A program made the translations under genes and the position numbers. This document shows, in pieces, positions 9,200 through 16,780 of a stretch of DNA of 64,000 nt. Numbering within the stretch: position 1 is the first letter of the stretch; every line of letters begins with the position of its first letter. The stretch comes from Eisenibacter elegans DSM 3317 (GTDB lineage: Bacteria > Bacteroidota > Bacteroidia > Cytophagales > Microscillaceae): assembly GCF_000430505.1 (NCBI RefSeq), contig NZ_AUMD01000011.1, positions 248,001-312,000 of the forward strand, given 5' to 3'. The notes beneath the pieces are model-generated. The model was not told the origin of the DNA, searched no databases, and saw only the letters and a program-made list of their open reading frames with translations.

Positions 9200-10162
9200 T
9201 TAAGCCCACTGCACGACCTGCCCACGGGCTGCGGGATGCATATACTCCGGCACTGCCTGTCGGACGGCCTCATAGAGTGCTTCGGTGAGTTTGCGCTTGA
9301 CGGCATCGCGCAGGGTAACGAGGCTCACCTCGCGCAGGGGCATCTCTCCGGCAAAGGCTCGTACTTGTGGTAGTGCCTCTTCTGTTTGGAGTGTGGCCAG
9401 CTCGGGTAGCAGGGTGTATCCGCCCTCGGCATCGACCATTCGGCGCAGGGTTTCGAGCGAATTGCTCTGATAGTCAAACGAGAGCCTTTGTGTAGCCGTT
9501 ACTTGTTGCCTTTTGGGGGCGCAGAGGTTGATCATCTGGCTTCGGAAGCAGTGCCCTTCGTTGAGCAGCCAGAGTTGTTCTAGGTCTATGGTCTCTAGCG
9601 CAACGGTTTCTTGTGCACGCAGCGGATGCCTAGGGTGTAAGTAGAGCAAGATACCTTCATAAAATACCGGCCTCACCCGAAGTCCCGGCTCTTTGAGTGG
9701 GCTGACAAGCAGGCCGACATCAATGCTGTCGTTTTGTAATGCACGGATGATGTCGTGTGTTTGAAGTTCTTGGATATGCAGCTGTACCTCTGGGTATTGT
9801 CGGATAAAATTACCCACAAACCGGGGCAATAAGTAGGGGGCTAGGGTTGGAATAATTCCCACGCGCAGTTGCCCCTTCGTTTCTTGACGGTATTGTTGGA
9901 GCAGTTCGTCGATACGCTTGGCCTCGCGCAAAATCACACGGGCTTGGGCGATGATTTCTTCGCCGATATCTGTAGGGACGATAGGCTGCTTGCTGCGGTC
10001 AAAAATCGTAACCCCTAGGCTTTCTTCCAGCTTTTTGACTTGCATACTGAGCGTAGGTTGGGTTACGAAACATTTTTCGGAGGCGGTTACAAAATGCCGG
10101 TAGGTATCTAGGGCAATGATATACTCTAGTTGTATGAGTGTGAATTGGGCAGAAGTGAGCAT
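9200..10162 (-). CDS. oxyR: LysR-family peroxide-responsive regulator, OxyR type
   Basis: This 320-residue LysR-type regulator is expected to sense hydrogen peroxide and activate antioxidant genes. Residues about 10-70 form the winged helix-turn-helix domain (FVTASEKCFVTQPTLSMQVKKLEE). The rest is the periplasmic-binding-like effector domain. Two cysteines, about C205 and C214 in GHCFRSQMINLC, have the spacing of the redox-active pair in E. coli OxyR. The ATG at 10162 is preferred over an upstream TTG. The gene is divergent from dps, with a shared 173-base upstream region, which is the usual setting for OxyR control of Dps. Confidence 0.9.
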   Translation of the reverse strand: MLTSAQFTLIQLEYIIALDTYRHFVTASEKCFVTQPTLSMQVKKLEESLGVTIFDRSKQPIVPTDIGEEIIAQARVILREAKRIDELLQQYRQETKGQLRVGIIPTLAPYLLPRFVGNFIRQYPEVQLHIQELQTHDIIRALQNDSIDVGLLVSPLKEPGLRVRPVFYEGILLYLHPRHPLRAQETVALETIDLEQLWLLNEGHCFRSQMINLCAPKRQQVTATQRLSFDYQSNSLETLRRMVDAEGGYTLLPELATLQTEEALPQVRAFAGEMPLREVSLVTLRDAVKRKLTEALYEAVRQAVPEYMHPAARGQVVQWA

Positions 10163-10246
10163 ATGTTTCAAGCTTTAGCTGGCAAATATAATCAAAATCT
10201 ATTTTTTTATAATAACTATCGATTTTTATTATATCTTAATTTGTGC

Positions 10247-10254
10247 TACCTTTG
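10247..10254 (+). promoter_or_regulatory. -7 box TACCTTTG upstream of dps
   Basis: TACCTTTG fits TAnnTTTG exactly and lies 81 bases before the dps ATG. At the expected -33 position there is TTT instead of TTG. A weak -33 is what one would expect of an activator-dependent promoter. Binding of the divergent OxyR protein in this gap is inference. Confidence 0.45.
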
Positions 10255-10335
10255 TAGTGTTAATCAAGCAAGTGTATGCCTCCTCAGGAGCGAAACATCT
10301 TGCCTATCAATATCACTAAACAAACGTCTAATTTT

Positions 10336-10818
10336 ATGAACACAAGCAAAAATATCAACCACATTGGTCTTAACCCCGAAAAAGCAAGCAAATTAGCTGA
10401 AGGTCTCAACCAACTTTTGGCCAATATGCAGATATACTATCAGAATTTGCGTGGCTTACATTGGAATATCAAAGGAGAGCATTTTTTTCAACTCCACACT
10501 AAGTTTGAAGAGCTGTATACCGATACACAGCTAAAAATCGATGAGACCGCTGAGCGTATCTTGACCTTGAGTGCGCGCCCTGTCCATACTTTCGAGGCAT
10601 ACCTATCGCTCAACCGTTTGCGTATTGGCAAAGACATCAGCGAAGCGCGAGAAGCGGTGGACTTGGTAGTAGAAAATCTGTCGGCTTTGTTGGAGCTAGA
10701 ACGTAGCTTGCTCGAAGAAGCCCAAGCCTTGAGCGATGAGGGAACAACGGCGATGTTGAGCGACTATATTAGGGAACAAGAAAAGGTCTCGTGGATGTTG
10801 GCTTCTTGGCTACAATAG
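10336..10818 (+). CDS. dps: Dps-family DNA-binding ferritin-like protein
   Basis: This 160-residue Dps protein oxidises and stores iron as a dodecamer and protects DNA from peroxide. The four-helix ferritin-like core covers most of the chain. Ferroxidase-site residues are visible: LHWNIKG, then the second-helix block with FFQLHTKFEELY and the DET following it. The ATG at 10336 starts MNTSKNINHIG; a longer frame from 10276 adds 20 residues that do not resemble Dps. The length is normal for the family. It lies divergent from the OxyR-type gene and just upstream of a peroxiredoxin, forming an oxidative-stress cluster. Confidence 0.93.
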   Translation: MNTSKNINHIGLNPEKASKLAEGLNQLLANMQIYYQNLRGLHWNIKGEHFFQLHTKFEELYTDTQLKIDETAERILTLSARPVHTFEAYLSLNRLRIGKDISEAREAVDLVVENLSALLELERSLLEEAQALSDEGTTAMLSDYIREQEKVSWMLASWLQ

Positions 10819-10900
10819 TCTTTGGTGCGATTGGTTGGCATCACCGTTTCATTTTTCAATAGCTTTTTTTATCACACAGATACTTAACACTTCCCAAACT

Positions 10901-11365
10901 ATGGCACTCACCATCAACACTCCCGCCCCTGATTTTAGGCTGCCTTCTACTGCCGGCAGCGACTTCCAGCTCTCAGAAGCCCTACGGGGCAAGGCTCTGA
11001 TTCTATATTTTTACCCCAAAGACTTTACGCCTTTGTGTACGGTAGAAACCTGTATTTTTCGTGATACCTTCGAGTTTTTCAACAATCTCGGAGTGGCTGT
11101 CGTGGGTATCAGTACGGACGATTTGGAGACTCACCATCGTTTTATCGAAGCCCACAACATCCCCTTTCCGCTCTTGGCCGACGTAGACGGTCGGGTAGCC
11201 AGCAGCTACGATGCGTTTGACCCCCTCATCAAGTTCACCCGCCGCATTACCTATCTAATCGACGGGCAGGGAATGATTCGCGCTGTCTATGCCAATGTCT
11301 TCAAAGATGAAAAAGATTTGCGCAAAATGATCGAAAGCCTCCAAAAAGAGTCACAAGCTTTGTAA
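10901..11365 (+). CDS. bcp: peroxiredoxin, Bcp/PrxQ type
   Basis: This 154-residue thiol peroxidase reduces hydrogen peroxide and organic hydroperoxides. The thioredoxin-like AhpC/TSA fold is clear: APDFRLPST, then YFYPKDFTPLCTVETC. Cys46 is the peroxidatic residue and Cys51 the resolving one, the one-turn spacing of atypical 2-Cys PrxQ enzymes. The family usually has PGC at the active site; here it is PLC. The ATG at 10901 is chosen because the upstream extension to 10835 is hydrophobic and unlike the family. It follows dps by 82 bases and probably belongs to the same peroxide response. Confidence 0.93.
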   Translation: MALTINTPAPDFRLPSTAGSDFQLSEALRGKALILYFYPKDFTPLCTVETCIFRDTFEFFNNLGVAVVGISTDDLETHHRFIEAHNIPFPLLADVDGRVASSYDAFDPLIKFTRRITYLIDGQGMIRAVYANVFKDEKDLRKMIESLQKESQAL

Positions 11366-11390
11366 AAAATCACAAGTAATTCTCCCCCCT

Positions 11391-11429
11391 GAGCCGGTGT
11401 GCAAATAGAGTGCGCACCGGCTCTTTAGT
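11391..11429 (+). terminator. intrinsic terminator after bcp
   Basis: The inverted repeat GAGCCGGTGTGC / GCGCACCGGCTC has one wobble pair and a 9-base loop and is followed by TTTAGTTTT. Because the upstream start considered for the next gene (11410) lies inside this hairpin, that start is unlikely. Confidence 0.8.
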
Positions 11430-11463
11430 TTTGTACCAATGGTTGAACAAAACTACTCATCAA

Positions 11464-11883
11464 ATGCAAACTCAAAACACTCCTCCTGTTGATTTAAAAC
11501 TAGATAAAGGCTATTTGTGGCTGGACAATCAGCGTATCTTACTAGCAGACTTGGACTCGGTGGAGTACAATGTGGTTCGGAGCACCAACTACCCGGCTAT
11601 CGTACTGATTATCCTAGGGCTGATAGGCGTATTGCTCAATCCCTTGCTTGGGGTGAGTCTGTTTTTTATAGGCCTAGGCTGGGCAGGCAATGCGGCAACC
11701 CGGCACCAGTTGGTGTTGTGCCTACGCAATGGAACACTATACACTTGGGCACACCCCCAATACGCCACCGTGCGCGAATGGATGCTCAAAATACAGCAAG
11801 CACGCCGCCAAGTTATTTTCCAGCAGCCATTGCCCGAGCAGCGCTCACAGGTACAAAATTGGGCGCAATTTTTGACTCACTAA
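11464..11883 (+). CDS. small membrane protein of DUF6232-like type
   Basis: This 139-residue protein has a short beta-rich N-terminus (KGYLWLDNQRILLADLDSVE), a hydrophobic central hairpin at about residues 40-75 forming one or two membrane helices, and a C-terminal part ending in a helix (ATVREWMLKIQQAR). The layout of a PH-like beta domain with an embedded membrane hairpin resembles DUF6232 proteins, which have no known function. The start at 11464 is preferred because an upstream ATG lies inside the preceding terminator. The next gene begins 54 bases downstream. Confidence 0.6.
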   Translation: MQTQNTPPVDLKLDKGYLWLDNQRILLADLDSVEYNVVRSTNYPAIVLIILGLIGVLLNPLLGVSLFFIGLGWAGNAATRHQLVLCLRNGTLYTWAHPQYATVREWMLKIQQARRQVIFQQPLPEQRSQVQNWAQFLTH

Positions 11884-11937
11884 CCTTGCCTCCCCTCAAG
11901 GCACGTGCGTCGTAGTATTGACTTAGACTGTGCGGAT

Positions 11938-12279
11938 ATGAACACACACGATACCCTCTCCCGCAGTGGGGTAGCCGAACAACTACTCTATACCCTCTGC
12001 CGCCAAAAATTTTTGACTGCCTACACCGAGCAGAGTACCGAACAGGCCTTCATACAGGCCTTAGGGCAGTGTGAAACACCCAAAGCCTTGCTTGATAAGA
12101 TTGAATGTGACAAGACCTTGGCGGCATTGCCTCCACACCTCAAGTCTTTGGTTTATGAGCGGCTGCTCACCCTTGACCCTTCTCCCATTCATCGCCGCAA
12201 TTATGCTTATCACTTGCTCTTTTTTGGCACTGCCGAAGAGCAGCATAAGGCCTACTTGTGGCTGAGGCAGGTGTTGTAG
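11938..12279 (+). CDS. hypothetical protein, 113 residues
   Basis: This predicted cytoplasmic helical protein has no recognised domain, signal peptide or membrane segment. It contains QLLYTLCRQKFL near the start and SPIHRRNYAYHLLFFG towards the end, a pattern suggestive of a small helical repeat. Its frame is open over the whole length with codon use like its neighbours. It follows the DUF6232-like gene and precedes the QEGLA-motif gene by 79 bases, so it may be co-transcribed with one of them. Confidence 0.6.
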   Translation: MNTHDTLSRSGVAEQLLYTLCRQKFLTAYTEQSTEQAFIQALGQCETPKALLDKIECDKTLAALPPHLKSLVYERLLTLDPSPIHRRNYAYHLLFFGTAEEQHKAYLWLRQVL

Positions 12280-12358
12280 CTAATAACCATATCCAAACCA
12301 CCGGGATTTACGTTTTTATTGCTACTTTTCAGCATCCAACGTAACACCCCCCGCTTCT

Positions 12359-14356
12359 ATGGAACTACTGCCCATTGATGAAATACTGGCACGCATTGCC
12401 GCCGAAGAACCTATGGAGGTCAGTGATGAGCTTCAGACCTTTACCCTCAAAATAGAAGAGTATGCGCCCTTTGTCTGTGTGGCGTTGCACGCAGGGCAAG
12501 GGATGCACCCCTCGCTCGAAAAAGCTTTTATGCTCGAAGAAGCCGTTCGCAATCAGGCGCAGGCTCCGCATACGGCCACATTTGTTGCCTCGCTTCCCAT
12601 CAGTATTGTAGGGCGGGTATCGCTTTTTGAGTGCAACCTTGACCTGCCACCTGAGTATGCCTTGCTCCAAAAATACCGAGAACAGGCCGTGTGGCATCCT
12701 GCCCCCAATAAGCACACACAAGAGCGCACATTGCTGCGGCATAATGGATTTTATAGGGTCTTGCAAGCCCTCGTACAAAAGCTGGAGCAGAAGTTCAAGG
12801 CCTGTTTGGTCTATGACTTTCAGGCCTATACCTATCAACACTTGCCCACCGAACCGCCATTGTTTGATATAGGGGCTAGTCCTAAGCTGCAGAAAAAATT
12901 TGCCAAGTTTATTGCCCACTGGTACGAGGAGCTGGCCGGCATCGAAGGGCGTAATTTTCAGGCCGGAGCAGCCATCAATCAGCGGTTCAAAGGGGAGGGG
13001 TATCTACAGCAGTATCTCTTACAACACTTCCACAAGACCTTGGTGCTCTCTACACACCTCAAAAAGGTATACAGCAACCCCGACACTAGCCAGCCCTACC
13101 CGCTAGTGATCGAGGAGCTGACCAAGGCGCTCAAAGGGGCTATTGTCAATAATGCGTCGTTTTTTGTGCGCAAACAAACCAGTCTCAAAATCACCAAAAA
13201 GAGCTCCTTGCTTTCATCGGAGATGGATAGCGCTATTCTGAAAGTGGATGAGGCTTTGCTGAAATTAGTCAAGAACTTTGAGGTCTTGGCCTATGTCAAC
13301 CCAATGAATACAGAAACAGAGAAAAAGCGGTTTTTTGCCTCTAAGTTTAAACGTGACCCTGAGTTTCGCTATCGGCCTATTGTGATCAATCCGTATGAGC
13401 TAAAGCGGCAGTTTTATCAGCTGCCCGTGCAAAATATCTCGGATGTCAGCATCCGACAGCTCTACATCGATGTAATCAACGCCTATGCCGACAAGGTGGA
13501 TCTGCTTTCGTCTTTGGGAACACCACGGTTTTTGTACAACTGCCTGCGCTATTTTGGGGAGCCTGACGAGCATACGCTCAACAACGCCTATTTTCTTCTT
13601 TATGCACCCGATATTCGAGACGCGGAAGATGAAGAGGTGGTGCCTGCCGAAGAAGCCAAGCATATTTTTATGGAAAGCGCCAAAGACTACAACTTCGATT
13701 TCAGCATCCGCATCTCAGACCAACTATCGGCCAAGGCCGAGGTGAATAGCAGCAAGAAACTACTACTGCTCAAAAAGGGGATTGTATTCTCGAAGCGTAA
13801 CCTCCGTGCACTCGTACACCACGAGATAGGCGTACATATGGTTACGACGATGAACGCCCGCGAGCAACCGCTGTCTATCTTCCGCATCGGCCTGCCTGTC
13901 AATACCCAAACACAAGAGGGCTTGGCGATTTTGAGCGAATACCTCTCCGACAATCTCAGCACCATTCGGCTCAAGGAGCTGGCGCTGAGGGTAGTGGCTA
14001 TCTCGCTGATGATCAGAGGATTTAGTTTCAAAGAAACTTTCTTGCGCCTCCACGAAGAGCACAAAATGGAAGCCGACAAGGCCTATTATCTTACCACGAG
14101 GGTATATCGGGGGGGAGGATTTACCAAAGACTACCTCTATCTCAAAGGCTTTAAAGAGTTGTTGAATCATTTTGAAGCAGGCAAGTCGCTAGATAACTTG
14201 CTGGTAGGCAAGACCAATATCCGCTATATCGAGACCATCAACGAAATGGTCGAGCGCCAACTTATTTTGCCTCCTACTTACAAAACCCTGCCTTTTGTAA
14301 CACCCCAAAAACCCGAAAACCCCGTACTCAATTACTTGGTCGGAGCCTTACAATAA
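12359..14356 (+). CDS. QEGLA-motif metalloprotease-like protein (DUF1704)
   Basis: This 665-residue protein belongs to the DUF1704 family, named in bacteria as flavohemoglobin expression-modulating QEGLA motif proteins. A zinc-binding HExxxH motif is present at His488-Glu489-His493 (HHEIGVH), and the signature QEGLA is at 519-523. Eukaryotic relatives with the same HExxxH motif (KIAA0895/MATCAP) remove C-terminal tyrosine from tubulin, so a peptidase activity on a bacterial protein tail is a reasonable inference. The N-terminal 300 residues are less conserved. It has no signal peptide. A terminator follows 8 bases after the stop. Family assignment is strong; the substrate is unknown. Confidence 0.85.
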   Translation: MELLPIDEILARIAAEEPMEVSDELQTFTLKIEEYAPFVCVALHAGQGMHPSLEKAFMLEEAVRNQAQAPHTATFVASLPISIVGRVSLFECNLDLPPEYALLQKYREQAVWHPAPNKHTQERTLLRHNGFYRVLQALVQKLEQKFKACLVYDFQAYTYQHLPTEPPLFDIGASPKLQKKFAKFIAHWYEELAGIEGRNFQAGAAINQRFKGEGYLQQYLLQHFHKTLVLSTHLKKVYSNPDTSQPYPLVIEELTKALKGAIVNNASFFVRKQTSLKITKKSSLLSSEMDSAILKVDEALLKLVKNFEVLAYVNPMNTETEKKRFFASKFKRDPEFRYRPIVINPYELKRQFYQLPVQNISDVSIRQLYIDVINAYADKVDLLSSLGTPRFLYNCLRYFGEPDEHTLNNAYFLLYAPDIRDAEDEEVVPAEEAKHIFMESAKDYNFDFSIRISDQLSAKAEVNSSKKLLLLKKGIVFSKRNLRALVHHEIGVHMVTTMNAREQPLSIFRIGLPVNTQTQEGLAILSEYLSDNLSTIRLKELALRVVAISLMIRGFSFKETFLRLHEEHKMEADKAYYLTTRVYRGGGFTKDYLYLKGFKELLNHFEAGKSLDNLLVGKTNIRYIETINEMVERQLILPPTYKTLPFVTPQKPENPVLNYLVGALQ

Positions 14357-14364
14357 ACAGAATG

Positions 14365-14391
14365 AACCCACGGTGAAACCGTGGGTTTTTA
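14365..14391. terminator. bidirectional terminator between convergent genes
   Basis: The 10-bp stem AACCCACGGT / ACCGTGGGTT with a GAA loop is followed by T's on the + strand. It separates the QEGLA gene from the convergent carboxylase gene and may serve both. Confidence 0.8.
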
Positions 14392-14412
14392 GTCAATACA
14401 GTGTTGTAGGGC

Positions 14413-16041
14413 TTATGTTTGAATAACGCCTACATTGAACTGCTCTGTGATGGGGGCGTGATTGGCTGCTTCTATCCCTGTAGCAATGACGCGGCGGGTT
14501 TCGAGAGGGTCTATGATGCCATCTACCCAAAGGCGTGCAGCAGCATAGTAGGGGCTGAGTTGCTCTTGGTAGCGCTGTGTGATTTCGTCAAGCAGTTGTT
14601 TTTCGGCTTCAGGGTTAAGGGTTTCGCCCTTGGCTTTCTGCCCGGCTACCTGTATCTGGAGTAGGGTTTTGGCTGCCGAAGCGCCACTCATTACAGCCAT
14701 TTGAGCCGTAGGCCAAGCATAAATCAGGCGGGGGTCATAAGCTTTGCCACACATGGCATAGTTGCCTGCTCCATACGAGTTGCCCACCACAATGGTAAAT
14801 TTGGGGACGACAGAGTTGGCCATCGCGCTGACCATCTTCGCCCCGTCTTTGATGATACCGCCCTGCTCGGAGCGGCTACCGACCATAAAGCCCGTAACGT
14901 CTTGCAAAAACACCAAGGGTATTTTTTGTTGGTTGCAGAGCATGATAAACCGGGCTGCCTTGTCAGCCGAATCAGAGTAAATTACACCGCCCATCTGCAT
15001 TTCTCCTTTTTTGGACTTGACCACTGTCCGTTGGTTGGCCACAATCCCCACGGCCCAGCCCTCGATGCGAGCGCGTACACAGAGGATGGTTTGCCCATAG
15101 CCTGCCTTATATTCTTCAAACTCGGAATTGTCTACCAAGCGTTTGATGATTTCGCGCATTTCGTAGGGCTTCACGCGGTCGTCGGGTAGGATGCCATAAA
15201 TATCCGCAGGATTGGCCGCAGGGGGCTGCGGGGCAACGCGATTGAACCCAGCCTTGGGGTTTTCGCCCAGTTTGTCAAATATTTTTTTGATGGCATCGAG
15301 GCAGCTCTTATCATCAGGATACTTATTGTCCGTTACGCCCGAGATTTCAGATTGGGTGGTAGCTCCGCCCAGTGTTTCGGCATCTACCTCTTCGCCAATA
15401 GAGGCTTTGACAAGATAAGGGCCTGCCAAAAAAATGGAGCCTGTTCCTTCGACAATCAGTGCTTCATCTGACATAATGGGTAGGTATGCCCCGCCGGCCA
15501 CACAGCTGCCCATAATGGCGGCTACTTGTACAATACCCTTGGCCGACATCTGGGCGTTGTTACGAAACATTCGCCCGAAGTGCTCTTTATCTGCAAAAAC
15601 CTCGGCCTGTAGCGGGAGGTATACCCCGGCGCTATCTACAAGGTAGATAATAGGTAGGCGGTTTTCGATAGCTACTTCTTGGGCGCGTAGGTTTTTTTTG
15701 GCTGTAATCGGAAACCAAGCTCCAGCCTTCACTGTCGCATCATTGGCCAGTACCACACACGTTCTCCCGCTGACCTTGGTGATGCCGGCAATCACGCCCC
15801 CGGCGGGCACATCTCCTTCGTCGGGGTACATCTTTTCGCCGGCAAAAGCGCCAATCTCTAAAAAATCGCTTCCCTCATCCCGTAGGTAGTCAATACGCTC
15901 TCGGGCGGTGAGTTTGCCCTTGGCGTGTTGTTGGGCTATTTTTTTTTCGCCCCCGCCAAGCGCTACTTGTTTGAATTTTTGGCGCAACTGAAAGACCAGT
16001 TGTTTGTTAGCATCTTCGTTTTTGTTGAATGTTATGTCCAT
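14413..16041 (-). CDS. acyl-CoA carboxylase carboxyltransferase (beta) subunit
   Basis: This 542-residue subunit transfers carboxyl groups from biotin to an acyl-CoA. The two crotonase-like halves are clear. The N-terminal half has KLTARERIDYLRDEGS, then LPIIYLVDSAGVYLP and MGSCVAGGAYLP. The C-terminal half has NQRTVVKSKKGEMQMGGV, PLVFLQDVTGFMVG and GNSYGAGNYAMCGKAYDPR. The GSCVAGGAY and long insertion after the first half resemble methylcrotonoyl-CoA carboxylase beta rather than propionyl-CoA carboxylase, suggesting leucine catabolism, but subtype is uncertain. No biotin-carboxylase subunit is adjacent. Transcription ends against the terminator at 14365-14391. Confidence 0.88.
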   Translation of the reverse strand: MDITFNKNEDANKQLVFQLRQKFKQVALGGGEKKIAQQHAKGKLTARERIDYLRDEGSDFLEIGAFAGEKMYPDEGDVPAGGVIAGITKVSGRTCVVLANDATVKAGAWFPITAKKNLRAQEVAIENRLPIIYLVDSAGVYLPLQAEVFADKEHFGRMFRNNAQMSAKGIVQVAAIMGSCVAGGAYLPIMSDEALIVEGTGSIFLAGPYLVKASIGEEVDAETLGGATTQSEISGVTDNKYPDDKSCLDAIKKIFDKLGENPKAGFNRVAPQPPAANPADIYGILPDDRVKPYEMREIIKRLVDNSEFEEYKAGYGQTILCVRARIEGWAVGIVANQRTVVKSKKGEMQMGGVIYSDSADKAARFIMLCNQQKIPLVFLQDVTGFMVGSRSEQGGIIKDGAKMVSAMANSVVPKFTIVVGNSYGAGNYAMCGKAYDPRLIYAWPTAQMAVMSGASAAKTLLQIQVAGQKAKGETLNPEAEKQLLDEITQRYQEQLSPYYAAARLWVDGIIDPLETRRVIATGIEAANHAPITEQFNVGVIQT

Positions 16042-16241
16042 CGTATCTTGTGGTTCAAATGAGCAGGAGAGGCCAAAGCCCCTCCGATTGATGGCACAAG
16101 TCTACATAAAAAAGCTAACATTTAAAAAAGAAAAAGTCCAAAATCAGCACCAGCCTCTTACCCTCCCCAATGACAAAAAAGCCACCTTTTGAGAGGTGAC
16201 TATTCTAGAACTGGATTGGTACAAAACAGTGTGAGAACTTG

Positions 16242-16376
16242 TTATCTGGAGAAAGTAGCCTTTTTTGCTTGGATTTTCTGGATACGTTGCGCTTGCTTGT
16301 CACAAATCTGTTGGTAGTTTTGGAGTACTTCAGGGAGCGCAGAGTTTAAGTTTTTGCTATTGATGACACGAACCAT
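16242..16376 (-). CDS. possible small protein, 44 residues
   Basis: On the minus strand an ATG at 16376 opens a 44-codon frame whose product starts MVRVINSKNLNSALPEVL and ends in a Lys/Gln-rich helix (KIQAKKATFSR). The composition looks protein-like rather than random, with an amphipathic C-terminal helix. There is no clear ribosome site, and I recognise no family. It could be a real small protein or a remnant. The surrounding gap 16042-16780 otherwise contains only the repeat element and a terminator. Confidence 0.3.
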   Translation of the reverse strand: MVRVINSKNLNSALPEVLQNYQQICDKQAQRIQKIQAKKATFSR

Positions 16377-16544
16377 AACATTGAGGAGCTAAGATGTAGG
16401 TGTGTAATTTCTAATTCAATATTGAACAAACAAAATCTATGCAATAGTTCCTATTAATCGGCTAAAATTTCACATAAATTGATTTTTGTAGATTTTTAGC
16501 AATACAATCTCTACAAAAACCAAAGAAGTAAAGAGTGGTTATCT

Positions 16545-16675
16545 GCTACTGAACATTCTTGGAAAGGTGGCTCGGTGCTCCAGCTCCGAGACAAGCTGAG
16601 GCCCTATTTTTGGGGGTAAAATGAGACTTAACCCGTAGTTTTAACTAGTATAGGGTTTGGAAAATGTCTAGTGGC
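16545..16675. repeat. TIR-type intergenic element, copy 3 (131 bp)
   Basis: The left end GCTACTGAACATTCTTGG and the right end GGAAAATGTCTAGTGGC are imperfect inverted repeats. The interior contains GCTCGGTGCTCCAGCTCCG, matching copy 2, and AATGAGACTTAACCCG, matching copy 1. This copy bridges the two others and defines the family. It has no coding capacity. Confidence 0.7.
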
Positions 16676-16703
16676 GTGGAATAGCCCCTAATCTGTCGGC
16701 ACA

Positions 16704-16740
16704 CAAAAAATCCCCCAAGGCAATCGAGCCTTGAGGGATG
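16704..16740 (-). terminator. intrinsic terminator of lysS
   Basis: On the minus strand, ATCCCTCAAGGC pairs with GCCTTGGGGGAT around a 6-base loop and is followed by six T's. It lies about 40 bases after the lysS stop. Confidence 0.8.
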
Positions 16741-16780
16741 GTAGGTTGTTATAGATCAAGCCCTGCGCTGTGTCGAGGGG

